Part shown: positions 1 through 6,350 of the stretch, piece after piece
Layout of the letters: each line of letters begins with the position of its first letter
Position numbering within the stretch: the first letter of the stretch is position 1
Assembly: GCA_964558825.1 (NCBI GenBank)
Contig: CAZLGB010000048.1
Span: 1 to 20,023 of the forward strand
DNA from: Phosphoribacter sp964558825
Lineage (GTDB): Bacteria > Actinomycetota > Actinomycetes > Actinomycetales > Dermatophilaceae
Direction: 5' to 3'
Length of the DNA: 20,023 bases
Translations under genes and position numbers: made by a program
The notes under the pieces: model-generated
Database searches by the model: none
What the model was told of the DNA's origin: nothing
What the model saw: only the letters and a program-made list of their open reading frames with translations

Positions 1-831
1 CTCGCGCTCGCAGTCGTGCACGACGGTCCCCGCGTCGTCGAGCGCTTGCACGTGGACGGTGCGCTGGGGCTTGGGCTGGACCCGCTCGGGCAGTCGCCAG
101 GCGGCCTTGCGCAGCAGCGCCGGCCCCGACTTGAGCGTCTCGACGACGGGGTCGCGGGGCGAGGCCAGGGCCACCCAGATGAGCCCGTCGCTGCCGCGTG
201 CGATGTTGTCGGGATAGCCGGGCAGCTCGTCGGCGAGCAGGTCGCGGGTGCCCGCGCTGGGCCCGCCGAGCCAGAGCCGCACGACCGTCCGCGCGCCCGT
301 CTCGGCGACGGCGACATAGCTCTCGTCGGCCGCTAGGGCGACGCCGTTGGCGAATTCCAGCCCGTCGAGCAGGGTGTCGACCGTGCCGTCGGGGTGGCGC
401 ACGAGCAGCCTCCCGGTGCAGGTCGCCTCGAGCAGGTCGGCCTTCCACTGGTGCACCGAATAGTGCCGCGACGTGTCGCTGAAGAAGATCCGCCCGTCGG
501 CGGCGACAGCGGCGTTGTTGCAGAAGAGCATCGGCGAGCCGTCGACCTCGCCGACTAGTCGCTCGACCCGGGCCCGCTCCGAGGCGGCGGCGTCGACGGC
601 GAGCAGCCCTCGGTCGGCGTCGCAGACGAGCACCCGGCCGTCGGGGAGCCACTCGAGGCCGAGCGGCCGCCCGCCGGTGCGCGCGACGTGCTCGATGCGC
701 CCGCTGGCGGGGTCGATCCGCCACAACGATCCGTCGTCGGTGCCCGTCCACACGTGCCCGGTCGGGTCGACGAGCACGTCCTCGGCTCCCTGGCCCGGCA
801 CGGGGATGATCGTCAGTGGGTTGCTCGCCAT
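1..831 (-). CDS. Strictosidine-synthase-like / SMP-30 family beta-propeller protein (3' end outside window)
   Basis: The 277 codons from ATG 831 to the window edge contain no stop, so the C-terminus is missing. Seen: blade-like repeats such as VLVDPTGHVWTGTDDGSLWR, LVCDADRGLLAVD, ADGRIFFSDTSRHYSVHQW, HPDGTVDTLLDGLEFANGVA and LPGYPDNIARGSDGLIWVAL. The FFSDTS..Y, L.FANGV and GYPDNI motifs are typical of strictosidine-synthase-related and APMAP proteins within the SMP-30/gluconolactonase superfamily. Known for the superfamily: six-bladed propellers, mostly calcium-dependent lactonases or esterases. Inferred: a hydrolase of unknown substrate. No N-terminal signal peptide is visible, so probably cytoplasmic. 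The start has no Shine-Dalgarno sequence, but a TACCCT box lies 6 nt upstream (838-843), fitting a leaderless mRNA. It is divergent from the SixA-like gene. Confidence 0.8.
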   Translation of the reverse strand, partial: MASNPLTIIPVPGQGAEDVLVDPTGHVWTGTDDGSLWRIDPASGRIEHVARTGGRPLGLEWLPDGRVLVCDADRGLLAVDAAASERARVERLVGEVDGSPMLFCNNAAVAADGRIFFSDTSRHYSVHQWKADLLEATCTGRLLVRHPDGTVDTLLDGLEFANGVALAADESYVAVAETGARTVVRLWLGGPSAGTRDLLADELPGYPDNIARGSDGLIWVALASPRDPVVETLKSGPALLRKAAWRLPERVQPKPQRTVHVQALDDAGTVVHDCERE

Positions 832-837
832 GCCTGG

Positions 838-843
838 AGGGTA
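838..843 (-). promoter_or_regulatory. Probable -10 box of a leaderless promoter for the SMP-30-like gene
   Basis: On the minus strand TACCCT is followed by six bases and then the ATG at 831, the spacing expected if transcription starts at the start codon. The box overlaps a copy of the CGGCATAC octamer. There is no purine-rich ribosome-binding site. No clear -35 was identified. Confidence 0.4.
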
Positions 844-905
844 TGCCGTGTGCCTCCCGCCCCGCGCGTCGCCGGTGCCGGCCTGCCCCGCGACACCGGT
901 CGGAC

Positions 906-911
906 TACGCT
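906..911 (+). promoter_or_regulatory. Probable -10 box upstream of the micro-ORF and sixA
   Basis: TACGCT is followed by seven bases and then ATG at 919, which begins a five-codon micro-ORF. This is the spacing of a leaderless start. Confidence 0.35.
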
Positions 912-918
912 CGTCGTC

Positions 919-936
919 ATGGTGGAGCTCGCATGA
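919..936 (+). CDS. Putative micro-ORF MVELA overlapping the sixA start
   Basis: ATG 919 opens a five-codon frame (MVELA) whose TGA at 934-936 overlaps the sixA start as ATGA. A TACGCT -10-like box sits 7 nt before it, so the transcript could start at this ATG. The frame also carries the GGAG (924-927) that serves as Shine-Dalgarno for sixA. Inferred: a leader peptide translationally coupled to sixA. It could equally be chance. Confidence 0.25.
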   Translation: MVELA

Positions 937-1424
937 CCCACACGCTCGTCATCGTCCGGCATGCCAAGTCCGATTGGGCGGTGCCCGCGGCCGACCACGA
1001 TCGTCCGCTCGCCAAGCGGGGTCGCCGCCAGGCCCCCGAGACCGGGCGCTGGCTGGCCGCGCACGGCATACATCTGGATCGAGCCGTCGTCTCCACGGCC
1101 CGCCGAGCCCGCCAGACCTGGGAGCTCGTCGCCGCCGAGCTCGGCGACGCGGCGCCGCCGGTGCGAGTGAGCGAGGCGGCCTACACCTTCGACGGCGAGG
1201 AGCTGCTCGGGGTGGTCCGCAAGCTGCCCGAGTCGCTGACGCACGTCGCCCTCGTCGGGCACAATCCCGCGATCGAGGAGCTCGTCGAGCTGCTCACCGG
1301 CCGGTGGGTCGCGATGCCGACCTCGGCGCTGGCGATCATCGAGCTGGACGACTGGGCGACGGCCGATCGCGGCTCGGGTCGGCTCGTCAAGGCCGGTCGC
1401 CCCGCCGACGGCCACCTCGACTGA
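933..1424 (+). CDS. sixA: SixA-type histidine phosphatase
   Basis: 163 residues, the usual size for SixA. Seen: the histidine-phosphatase signature VIVRHAKSDW near residues 6-15 (catalytic RH), the second arginine region VVSTARRARQTWE near 51-63, and the C-terminal VGHNPAIEELVELL with the second catalytic histidine. Known family role: phosphohistidine phosphatase, in E. coli acting on phosphorylated HPt domains or PTS proteins; some actinobacterial members act on other small phosphoesters. The substrate here cannot be told. ATG 933 is chosen because GGAG lies five bases upstream and the motif is at the usual distance from the N-terminus; a longer frame from 816 has no support. It is divergent from the SMP-30-like gene and convergent with the FAD oxidoreductase. 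Confidence 0.87.
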   Translation: MTHTLVIVRHAKSDWAVPAADHDRPLAKRGRRQAPETGRWLAAHGIHLDRAVVSTARRARQTWELVAAELGDAAPPVRVSEAAYTFDGEELLGVVRKLPESLTHVALVGHNPAIEELVELLTGRWVAMPTSALAIIELDDWATADRGSGRLVKAGRPADGHLD

Positions 1425-1443
1425 GCCCAGCGGCCGCGGGCCC

Positions 1444-2814
1444 TCAGAGCATCGTCCCGGGGTTGAGCAGGCCCGCCGGGTCGAGCGCGGCCTTGATGGT
1501 GCGATTGAGCGCCATGGCCTCCGGGCCCAGTTGGCGCTCGAGCCACGGGCGTTTGAGCCGCCCGACGCCGTGCTCGCCGGTGATCGTGCCGCCGAGTCGG
1601 ATCGCGAGGTCCATGACGTCGCCGTATGCCGCCTGAGCCCGCCCCGTCTGCTCGTGGTCCATGGGGTCGTGGACGAGCAGCGGGTGGGTGTTGCCGTCGC
1701 CGGCGTGGGCGATGACGGCGATCTCGATGCCGCGCTCGGTGGAGATCGCCGCGATCCCCTCGACGAGCTCGCCCAGGCGCGGCACCGGCACGCCGACGTC
1801 CTCGAGCAGCAGGGCCCCACGGCGCTCGACGGCGGGGATGGCCATGCGGCGGGCGGCGACGAAGGCCTCGCCCTCGTCAGGGTCGGCGGTGGCGAAGACC
1901 TCGGTCGCTCCGTGACCGGTGCAGCTGGCCTCGATCCGTCGCAGCTCGGCGGCGGCCTCGGCGCCCGGCTCGTCGGACTGCACGACGAGCATTGCGGCCG
2001 CTGATCGGTCCAGGCCCATGTGGGTCAGCTCGTCGACGGCCTCGATCGTCACCCGGTCCATGAATTCGAGCATCGAGGGGCGCATGGTGCGGGTGATCTC
2101 CACGACGCTCGCCGTCGCGTCGGCGAGCCGCCCGAAGGTCGCGACGAGCGTGGCGGCCGGCCGCGGAGCGGGCAGCAGCCGCAGCACGGCGCGGGTGATG
2201 ATGCCCAGCGTGCCCTCGCTGCCGACGAAGAGCTTGACGAGCGGCAGGCCGGCGACGTCCTTGACCCGCGGTCCGCCGAGGGTGACCGCGGTGCCGTCGG
2301 CGAGCACGACGGTGAGCCCGAGGACGTAGTCGGTCGTCACGCCGTATTTGACGCAGCACAGCCCGCCGGCATTGGTCGCGAGATTGCCCCCGATCGAGCA
2401 GATCTCGAAGCTCGAGGGATCCGGGGGATACCAGAGGCCGTGCGCGGCGGCGGACGCCTTGACCTCGCGGTTGAGCAGGCCCGGCTCGACGGTCACCGTG
2501 CGGGTGGCCGGGTCGACCTCGATGGCCCGCAGCTGCTCGGTCGACAGCAGCAGCGCGCCGTCGACGGCGCTCGCCCCTCCCGAGAGCCCCGTCCCGGCTC
2601 CGCGGGTCACCACGGGTATGCCGTGCGCCCCGGCGAAGCGCACGACGGCCTGGACGTCCTCGGTGCAGGTCGCGCGGACGACGGCGAGCGGCATACCCGC
2701 GTCGGGGGCGTTGGCGCGGTCCCAGCGATAGCCGGCCATCCGGTCGGGATCCACCAGCAGGGCGCCCTCGGGCAGCGCGTGTGCCAGGGGCGCAAGGTCC
2801 ACACCGCGATCCAT
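1444..2814 (-). CDS. FAD-binding oxidoreductase, GlcD / D-2-hydroxyacid dehydrogenase family
   Basis: 456 residues, close to the family norm of about 450-480. Seen: an N-terminal PCMH FAD-binding domain with PVVTRGAGTGLSGGASAVDG (about 60-79), PPDPSSFEICSIGGNLATNA and SEGTLGIITRAVLRLLP, then the C-terminal FAD-oxidase domain with IAVIAHAGDGNTHPL (metal-binding histidines) and TITGEHGVGRLKRPWL. These match glycolate oxidase subunit GlcD, D-lactate dehydrogenase and D-2-hydroxyglutarate dehydrogenase. Inferred: oxidation of a D-2-hydroxyacid in the cytoplasm or at the inner face of the membrane. No GlcE or GlcF partner is adjacent, so the single-subunit D-lactate or D-2-hydroxyglutarate type is more likely. 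ATG 2814 is the start nearest the domain; upstream extension runs into the divergent methyltransferase. The octamer at 2616 forces a rare ATA isoleucine codon. Confidence 0.88.
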   Translation of the reverse strand: MDRGVDLAPLAHALPEGALLVDPDRMAGYRWDRANAPDAGMPLAVVRATCTEDVQAVVRFAGAHGIPVVTRGAGTGLSGGASAVDGALLLSTEQLRAIEVDPATRTVTVEPGLLNREVKASAAAHGLWYPPDPSSFEICSIGGNLATNAGGLCCVKYGVTTDYVLGLTVVLADGTAVTLGGPRVKDVAGLPLVKLFVGSEGTLGIITRAVLRLLPAPRPAATLVATFGRLADATASVVEITRTMRPSMLEFMDRVTIEAVDELTHMGLDRSAAAMLVVQSDEPGAEAAAELRRIEASCTGHGATEVFATADPDEGEAFVAARRMAIPAVERRGALLLEDVGVPVPRLGELVEGIAAISTERGIEIAVIAHAGDGNTHPLLVHDPMDHEQTGRAQAAYGDVMDLAIRLGGTITGEHGVGRLKRPWLERQLGPEAMALNRTIKAALDPAGLLNPGTML

Positions 2815-2820
2815 GTCGCC

Positions 2821-2826
2821 TAGTGT
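2821..2826 (+). promoter_or_regulatory. Probable -10 box of a leaderless promoter for the methyltransferase
   Basis: TAGTGT followed by six bases and ATG 2833, with no Shine-Dalgarno in between. The whole gap to the divergent FAD oxidoreductase gene is only 18 bp, so both promoters must overlap the neighbouring gene's 5' end. Confidence 0.4.
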
Positions 2827-2832
2827 GGCGGC

Positions 2833-3726
2833 ATGGAGCCAGGGGCGGACCGCGACGGCTCGGCCGGTGTGGGCCGCGCGACGCCTTCCGCGGCTCGGGC
2901 GGCGAAGCGGGCGGGCCAGTGGGATCGGATGGCGCCGGGTTATGACGCGCAGATCGCCCGGGTCGAGCGGCGCTTCCTCGGCTGGACTCGGCCGTGGCTG
3001 CTCGGGCGGGTGCAGGGGCGCACGCTCGAGGTCGCCGTCGGCACGGGCCTCAACCTCGCCCACTATGCGCCGGGCGTCGACCTCACCGCAGTCGATCACA
3101 GCCCGGCCATGCTCGAGCGCAGCCGAGCCCGGGCCCGGGAGCTGGGGGTAGCGGTGCGGCTGCAGCGTGCGGACGCCGGCGAATTGCCCTTCGCCGACGG
3201 CAGCTTTGAGACCGTCGTGTGCACCTTCGGGATGTGCTGTGTGCCCGACGAACGGGTCGCCCTCGGCGAGATGGCCCGGGTCGTGGCTGCGGGTGGGGCG
3301 ATCCTGCTGGCCGACCATGTGCGCTCGAGCAGCTGGTGGCTGCGCGGCCTGCAGACGAGCGCCGACCTCGTGACGGTGCCCTTGCAGGGTGAGCACTGGC
3401 GGCGCCGTCCGGCGGAGGTGTTGCCGAGCCTGGGGTTGGAGATCGAGGCGACCGAACGGCATACCCACGGGGCGGTCGAAGCGGTCGCGGCGCGCAAGCC
3501 GCGCGAGGACGCCGGGCGGGCGGGGACTCCGCCGGTTCGGGGCGTCGGGTCAGGCGCCGACGATGAAGTAGTCGGTCGGGTGCAGCCGGGCGTCGGCCTC
3601 GGCGGTCGTGTCGCCAGCCGTGCCGCTGAGCTCGGGCGAGATCGCGCTGAGAGCGGCCAGCTCCGCGGCGAGGTCGAGATCTTCGAGAGTGAACATGACT
3701 CCACGGTGAGCGTTACCCCGCAGTAA
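2833..3726 (+). CDS. Class I SAM-dependent methyltransferase with an anomalous C-terminal tail
   Basis: 297 residues. Seen: motif I LEVAVGTGLN near 65-74, the acidic end of beta2 in LTAVDHSPAML (D88), RADAGELPFADGSFETVV near 112-129 and the motif III region RVVAAGGAILLADHV. This is the Methyltransf_11/UbiE-like fold; the substrate is unknown. Related proteins normally end soon after a segment like AVEAVAARKP, reached here at about residue 223. The remaining 74 residues look like read-through: low-complexity, poor third-position GC, and lying over an antisense frame with much better codon use (3550-3696). Possible explanations are a lost stop, a frameshift, or a real extension. The TAGTGT box supports leaderless translation from ATG 2833. 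It may share a regulatory region with the divergent FAD enzyme. Confidence 0.82.
   Translation: MEPGADRDGSAGVGRATPSAARAAKRAGQWDRMAPGYDAQIARVERRFLGWTRPWLLGRVQGRTLEVAVGTGLNLAHYAPGVDLTAVDHSPAMLERSRARARELGVAVRLQRADAGELPFADGSFETVVCTFGMCCVPDERVALGEMARVVAAGGAILLADHVRSSSWWLRGLQTSADLVTVPLQGEHWRRRPAEVLPSLGLEIEATERHTHGAVEAVAARKPREDAGRAGTPPVRGVGSGADDEVVGRVQPGVGLGGRVASRAAELGRDRAESGQLRGEVEIFESEHDSTVSVTPQ
3550..3696 (-). CDS. Unrecognised 48-residue peptide, acidic, possible RiPP-like or iron-regulated small protein
   Basis: This frame is shorter than usual annotation cut-offs. ATG 3696 has GGAG three bases upstream, and about 43 of 48 codons end in G or C, matching genuine genes here and exceeding the opposite-strand frame it overlaps. 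The N-terminal half is helical and acidic (MFTLEDLDLAAELAALSAIS), followed by a Gly/Thr/Ala-rich stretch (ELSGTAGDTTAEADA) and a distinct C-terminus, ARLHPTDYFIVGA. The split between a helical leader-like half and a different tail resembles ribosomally made peptide precursors, but there is no Cys and no known core motif, and no modification enzyme other than the overlapping antisense methyltransferase. An iron-box-like palindrome lies 26 bp upstream. I do not recognise a family. Confidence 0.5.
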   Translation of the reverse strand: MFTLEDLDLAAELAALSAISPELSGTAGDTTAEADARLHPTDYFIVGA

Positions 3727-3736
3727 GGCAAACCTT
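3723..3736 (-). promoter_or_regulatory. Candidate DtxR/IdeR-type iron box upstream of the small peptide gene
   Basis: On the minus strand AAGGTTTGCCTTAC has a symmetric AAGG-4-CCTT core and matches 11 of 13 positions of AGGTTAGCCTAAC, the centre of the IdeR/DtxR consensus. It lies 26 bp upstream of ATG 3696. The outer arms match poorly, so this is a candidate only. Confidence 0.35.
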
Positions 3737-3770
3737 GGCCGGTGAACACTCCGTGTCGGCGGCCAGGCGC

Positions 3771-4211
3771 TCAGGCCGGGATCAGCTCGACGTGCGTCCG
3801 GTCGGCGGGGGCCAGCCAGGTGGTCAGCGCTGCGTCGAAGCTCGCCAATCGTGCCGTATGCCGGGCCGCCAGGTTGACCAGGGCGAGATCAGTGACCTGC
3901 TGATAGCCCATGAGCACACCTGTCTGCACGAGCGGACTGGCCAGTGAGGTGTCGTCGGGCAGGAAGATCCAGCGCGGGTCCGTGCGCACGCCGGCGAGCA
4001 CGGCAAGGACCTCGGCGGAGGGACGGACCCGGCCGGTCACGGCCGGATTGAGCAGCAAGCGCACGAGGGCGTGCTCGGTGGTCGGACAGGTTGCCCAACG
4101 CCCGGTGAGCCCCGCCAGGAAGCGGTGCGCCGCATGGTGATGCTGATGGCTGGTCAGGCACAAGGCCACGAGGGCATTGACGTCGAAGAGGGTCGTCGTG
4201 GAGTCAGGCAT
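3771..4211 (-). CDS. vapC: VapC-type PIN-domain toxin
   Basis: 146 residues, usual for VapC. Seen: N-terminal LFDVNALVAL with the first PIN acidic residue (D10), the central TTEHALVRLLLNP, and the C-terminal DLALVNLAARHTARLASFDAAL with the remaining acidic positions of the Mg2+ site. Known: PIN toxins are endoribonucleases held inactive by the cognate antitoxin. The start overlaps the 3' end of the antitoxin gene by 8 bp, the classic coupled arrangement, which fixes ATG 4211. The related subfamily is often annotated as TA-system VapC with a C-terminal SFD motif. The target RNA cannot be inferred. Confidence 0.85.
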   Translation of the reverse strand: MPDSTTTLFDVNALVALCLTSHQHHHAAHRFLAGLTGRWATCPTTEHALVRLLLNPAVTGRVRPSAEVLAVLAGVRTDPRWIFLPDDTSLASPLVQTGVLMGYQQVTDLALVNLAARHTARLASFDAALTTWLAPADRTHVELIPA

Positions 4212-4440
4212 CGCGCAGCTCGGCGACCAATTCATCGGTGACGACGATCTCGGGGTCACCGATCAGCACCGGAAACGGGCTGTATGCCGTGTCCACCCGG
4301 GACCTGGGGGTGGCGTCGGGACAGCTGAGTCCGCGACGGGCGAGCTCGGAGAGGGCCTGGCCGAGCGAGACCCCCCGCGCCCGCGCCAGGGAGCGGGCAG
4401 CAGCCAACACCGTGTCGTCGATGTCCACCGTGGTCCGCAT
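4204..4440 (-). CDS. vapB: VapB-type ribbon-helix-helix antitoxin
   Basis: 78 residues. Seen: an N-terminal ribbon-helix-helix MRTTVDIDDTVLAAARSLA with the beta-strand RTTVDID expected to contact DNA, then helix 2 VSLGQALSELARRGL. The C-terminal tail PVLIGDPEIVVTDELVAELRD should wrap the toxin. Two ATGs are in tandem (4443 and 4440). 4440 is chosen because family members usually begin MRTT and because TATGAT ends six bases before it, fitting leaderless transcription. It autoregulates, by family precedent, through the palindrome overlapping this promoter (4446-4471). Confidence 0.85.
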   Translation of the reverse strand: MRTTVDIDDTVLAAARSLARARGVSLGQALSELARRGLSCPDATPRSRVDTAYSPFPVLIGDPEIVVTDELVAELRDA

Positions 4441-4445
4441 CATCG

Positions 4446-4471
4446 CATCATAACATCACGATGCCATGATG
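4446..4471 (-). promoter_or_regulatory. Palindromic operator/promoter of vapBC
   Basis: A 26-bp dyad centred at 4458/4459 pairs at 10 of 13 positions, with outer arms CATCAT/ATGATG and inner arms CATC/GATG. The -10 candidate TATGAT (minus strand, 4447-4452) lies within it, so RHH binding would block transcription. Confidence 0.5.
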
Positions 4472-4498
4472 ACGTGGGAGCAGGCCTGCGGCGAGCGA

Positions 4499-5329
4499 TC
4501 AACCGAGTGCCGGAGCGTGGTCGTGGATGAGGTTGGCGGCCAGCAACGTCGCCCGATCGGCGAGGACGGCTCGGGTGGCGGCGTCGGCGAGGATCCGGTG
4601 GTCCTCGCCGAAGACGATGGCCCGGTCGGTGAGGTCGGCGAGCGTGTGCAGGTCGTGGGTGGCGACGACGATGGTCTTGCCGGCCGCCCCGAGCTGGGCG
4701 ATGAGGTCGATGAGCCAGTGCTGGGTGCGCGGGTCGAGCGCCGCGGTCGGCTCGTCGAAGAGGATGACCTCGGGGTTCATGACGAGCACCGAGGCGAGGG
4801 CGACCTTCTTCTTCTGCCCGCCGGAGAGCTGGAAGGGCGTGCGCTCGGCGAGGCTCTCGATCTCCAGCATGGCGAGGACGTCGGCCGTCCGGGCGGCGGT
4901 CTGCTGCGCCGACAGCCCGAGCTGCAGGCACCCGAAGGCGATCTCCTCCCGGACGGTCGCCGAGAAGACCTGGGTGTCGGAGTTCTGGAAGACGATGCCC
5001 ACCCGGGAGCGGAAGCGGGCGTTGACCTCGGGGTCGGCGAGCGCGTCTTCGGTGAGCGGTTGACCGTATGCCGTGAGCTCACCACTCGTGGGGAAGACCA
5101 GCCCGTCGAGGATCTTGAGCAGGGTCGACTTGCCGCAGCCGTTGGCGCCGAGCAGGGCGATGCGCTCGCCGGTGCGGATCTCGAAGCTCACCCCGTCGAG
5201 GGCGGGATAGCGGTCGAGGTAGGTGTAGCCGAGTTGCGTTGCGGCATAGACGATGTCGGCCGCGGCGGACGGCTGCGGCTGCGGGTCCATGTGCGGGTGC
5301 GGGTGCTGCCGTTGGTCAGCGGAGGACAT
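4499..5329 (-). CDS. cbiO: ECF cobalt/nickel transporter ATP-binding protein
   Basis: 276 residues, one ABC domain. Seen: Walker A LLGANGCGKST (about 59-69), Q-loop VGIVFQNSDTQ (Q115), signature LSGGQKKKVALAS (168-180), Walker B VILFDEPTAALD (188-199) and the H-loop VATHDLH (H225). Q-loop NSD/TQVF and QKKKVALA are hallmarks of CbiO/EcfA ATPases. Known role: powers metal uptake with CbiQ as coupling subunit and CbiM as substrate-binding component. ATG 5329 is set by GGAGG five bases upstream (5335-5339) and overlaps the cbiQ stop by 14 bp, indicating coupling. Odd: a histidine-rich N-terminal leader (HPHPHMDPQPQP, residues 9-20) precedes the ABC fold and could bind metal. Confidence 0.92.
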   Translation of the reverse strand: MSSADQRQHPHPHMDPQPQPSAAADIVYAATQLGYTYLDRYPALDGVSFEIRTGERIALLGANGCGKSTLLKILDGLVFPTSGELTAYGQPLTEDALADPEVNARFRSRVGIVFQNSDTQVFSATVREEIAFGCLQLGLSAQQTAARTADVLAMLEIESLAERTPFQLSGGQKKKVALASVLVMNPEVILFDEPTAALDPRTQHWLIDLIAQLGAAGKTIVVATHDLHTLADLTDRAIVFGEDHRILADAATRAVLADRATLLAANLIHDHAPALG

Positions 5330-6350
5330 GGTCGCCTCCGACGATCGCGGCCGCCGCGAGCAGGGAGGCGGCCAGGGTGAGCAGGTCGGGGCGAGCGATG
5401 CGGAAGCCCTCGAGGGTGTGGTGGCGGCCGGCATACCCCCGAGCGGTCATCGCCTGGTGGACCTCCTCGGACAGGTGCCCGGCGCGGCCGAGCAGGGTCC
5501 CCACGGCGGCGCCGACGAAGCGCCGGTCGGCGCCGTCGTGGGCGACGGGTGCGATGGTGCGCGCGCGGCGGGCGAGGAAGAGGTCGACGACCGAGCCGAG
5601 CAGGACGAACAGATAGCGGTAGGCCATGGCGATGATCGGCACGAAGATGCGGGGCACGCCCAGGGCGCCGAGGGCGGCGAGCAGCCGATTCCACGAGGTG
5701 CTGATCGTCACGAGCAGCACGAGCGACACCGAGCACGCGACGCGCAGCACGACGAGCGCCGCGGTGGTCAGACCCTGCGCGGTGACCCCGTGCTGGACGC
5801 CGTGCCAGCTCCACAGCGGCAGGACGAGCTCGCCGGGGGTGACGACCGACAGCGTGGCCGGTGCGACCGCCACGGCGGTGAAGAGGGGGACGAAGAGCCA
5901 GACGCGCTTGACGAAGGCGCCGACCGGCACGCCTCCGGCCCAGGCGGCCATGACGACACCGACGTAGACCGCCACGAGGGTGAGGGGGCTGTGGACCAGG
6001 GCGACCGCGATGAGCAGGATGACCAGCGCGACGAGCTTGACCCGGGGATCCAGCCGCCGCAGCACGCCGGCGCGGCCGCCGGGGACCTGCTCGGACTCGG
6101 CATACATGGCGCGGCGCACGACGTCGACCCCGTCGCCGAGGGTCTTTTCGAGGTATGCCGTGCGCCGTCGCCGTGCGAGGCTGCCACACGAGCACAGCGC
6201 GGGCTCGCCGGAGACGAGCCACGACGGCGCAGCAGGGGGGGCTGGAGCAGCAGGTGCAGCGAGCGCAGGGGGCGCAGCGGCGGGAGCAGCGGGAACAGCG
6301 GGAGCAGCGGGCGCGGGCGGCGCAGCGGCAGCAGTCGGTGCCGAGGTCAT
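5316..6350 (-). CDS. cbiQ: ECF cobalt/nickel transporter transmembrane protein with Ala/Pro-rich N-terminus
   Basis: 344 residues against about 230-270 usually. The recognisable CbiQ part begins near residue 65 (RTAYLEKTLGDGVDVVRRAM), followed by GVLRRLDPRVKLVALVILLI, several membrane helices and the coupling segments near RYLFVLLGSVVDLFLARRAR and SEEVHQAMTARGY. It transmits ATP hydrolysis by CbiO to CbiM. The first about 42 residues are almost only Ala and Pro with a few Val and Leu, encoded by slippage-prone GC repeats. The start is supported by an ATGA overlap with the cbiM stop (6347-6350); a downstream start cannot be excluded, since the low-complexity part has no known function. It is third in the order fur, cbiM, cbiQ, cbiO. 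Confidence 0.88.
   Translation of the reverse strand: MTSAPTAAAAPPAPAAPAVPAAPAAAPPALAAPAAPAPPAAPSWLVSGEPALCSCGSLARRRRTAYLEKTLGDGVDVVRRAMYAESEQVPGGRAGVLRRLDPRVKLVALVILLIAVALVHSPLTLVAVYVGVVMAAWAGGVPVGAFVKRVWLFVPLFTAVAVAPATLSVVTPGELVLPLWSWHGVQHGVTAQGLTTAALVVLRVACSVSLVLLVTISTSWNRLLAALGALGVPRIFVPIIAMAYRYLFVLLGSVVDLFLARRARTIAPVAHDGADRRFVGAAVGTLLGRAGHLSEEVHQAMTARGYAGRHHTLEGFRIARPDLLTLAASLLAAAAIVGGDHVLR
6225..6350. repeat. Low-complexity GC repeat encoding the CbiQ Ala/Pro tract
   Basis: Imperfect iterations of gggagcagc/ggcgcagcg units and a run of eight G near 6234-6241. Translated in the cbiQ frame they give an Ala/Pro stretch. Such tracts are prone to replication slippage and sequencing error, so the reading frame and start of cbiQ depend on their accuracy. 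Confidence 0.7.
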
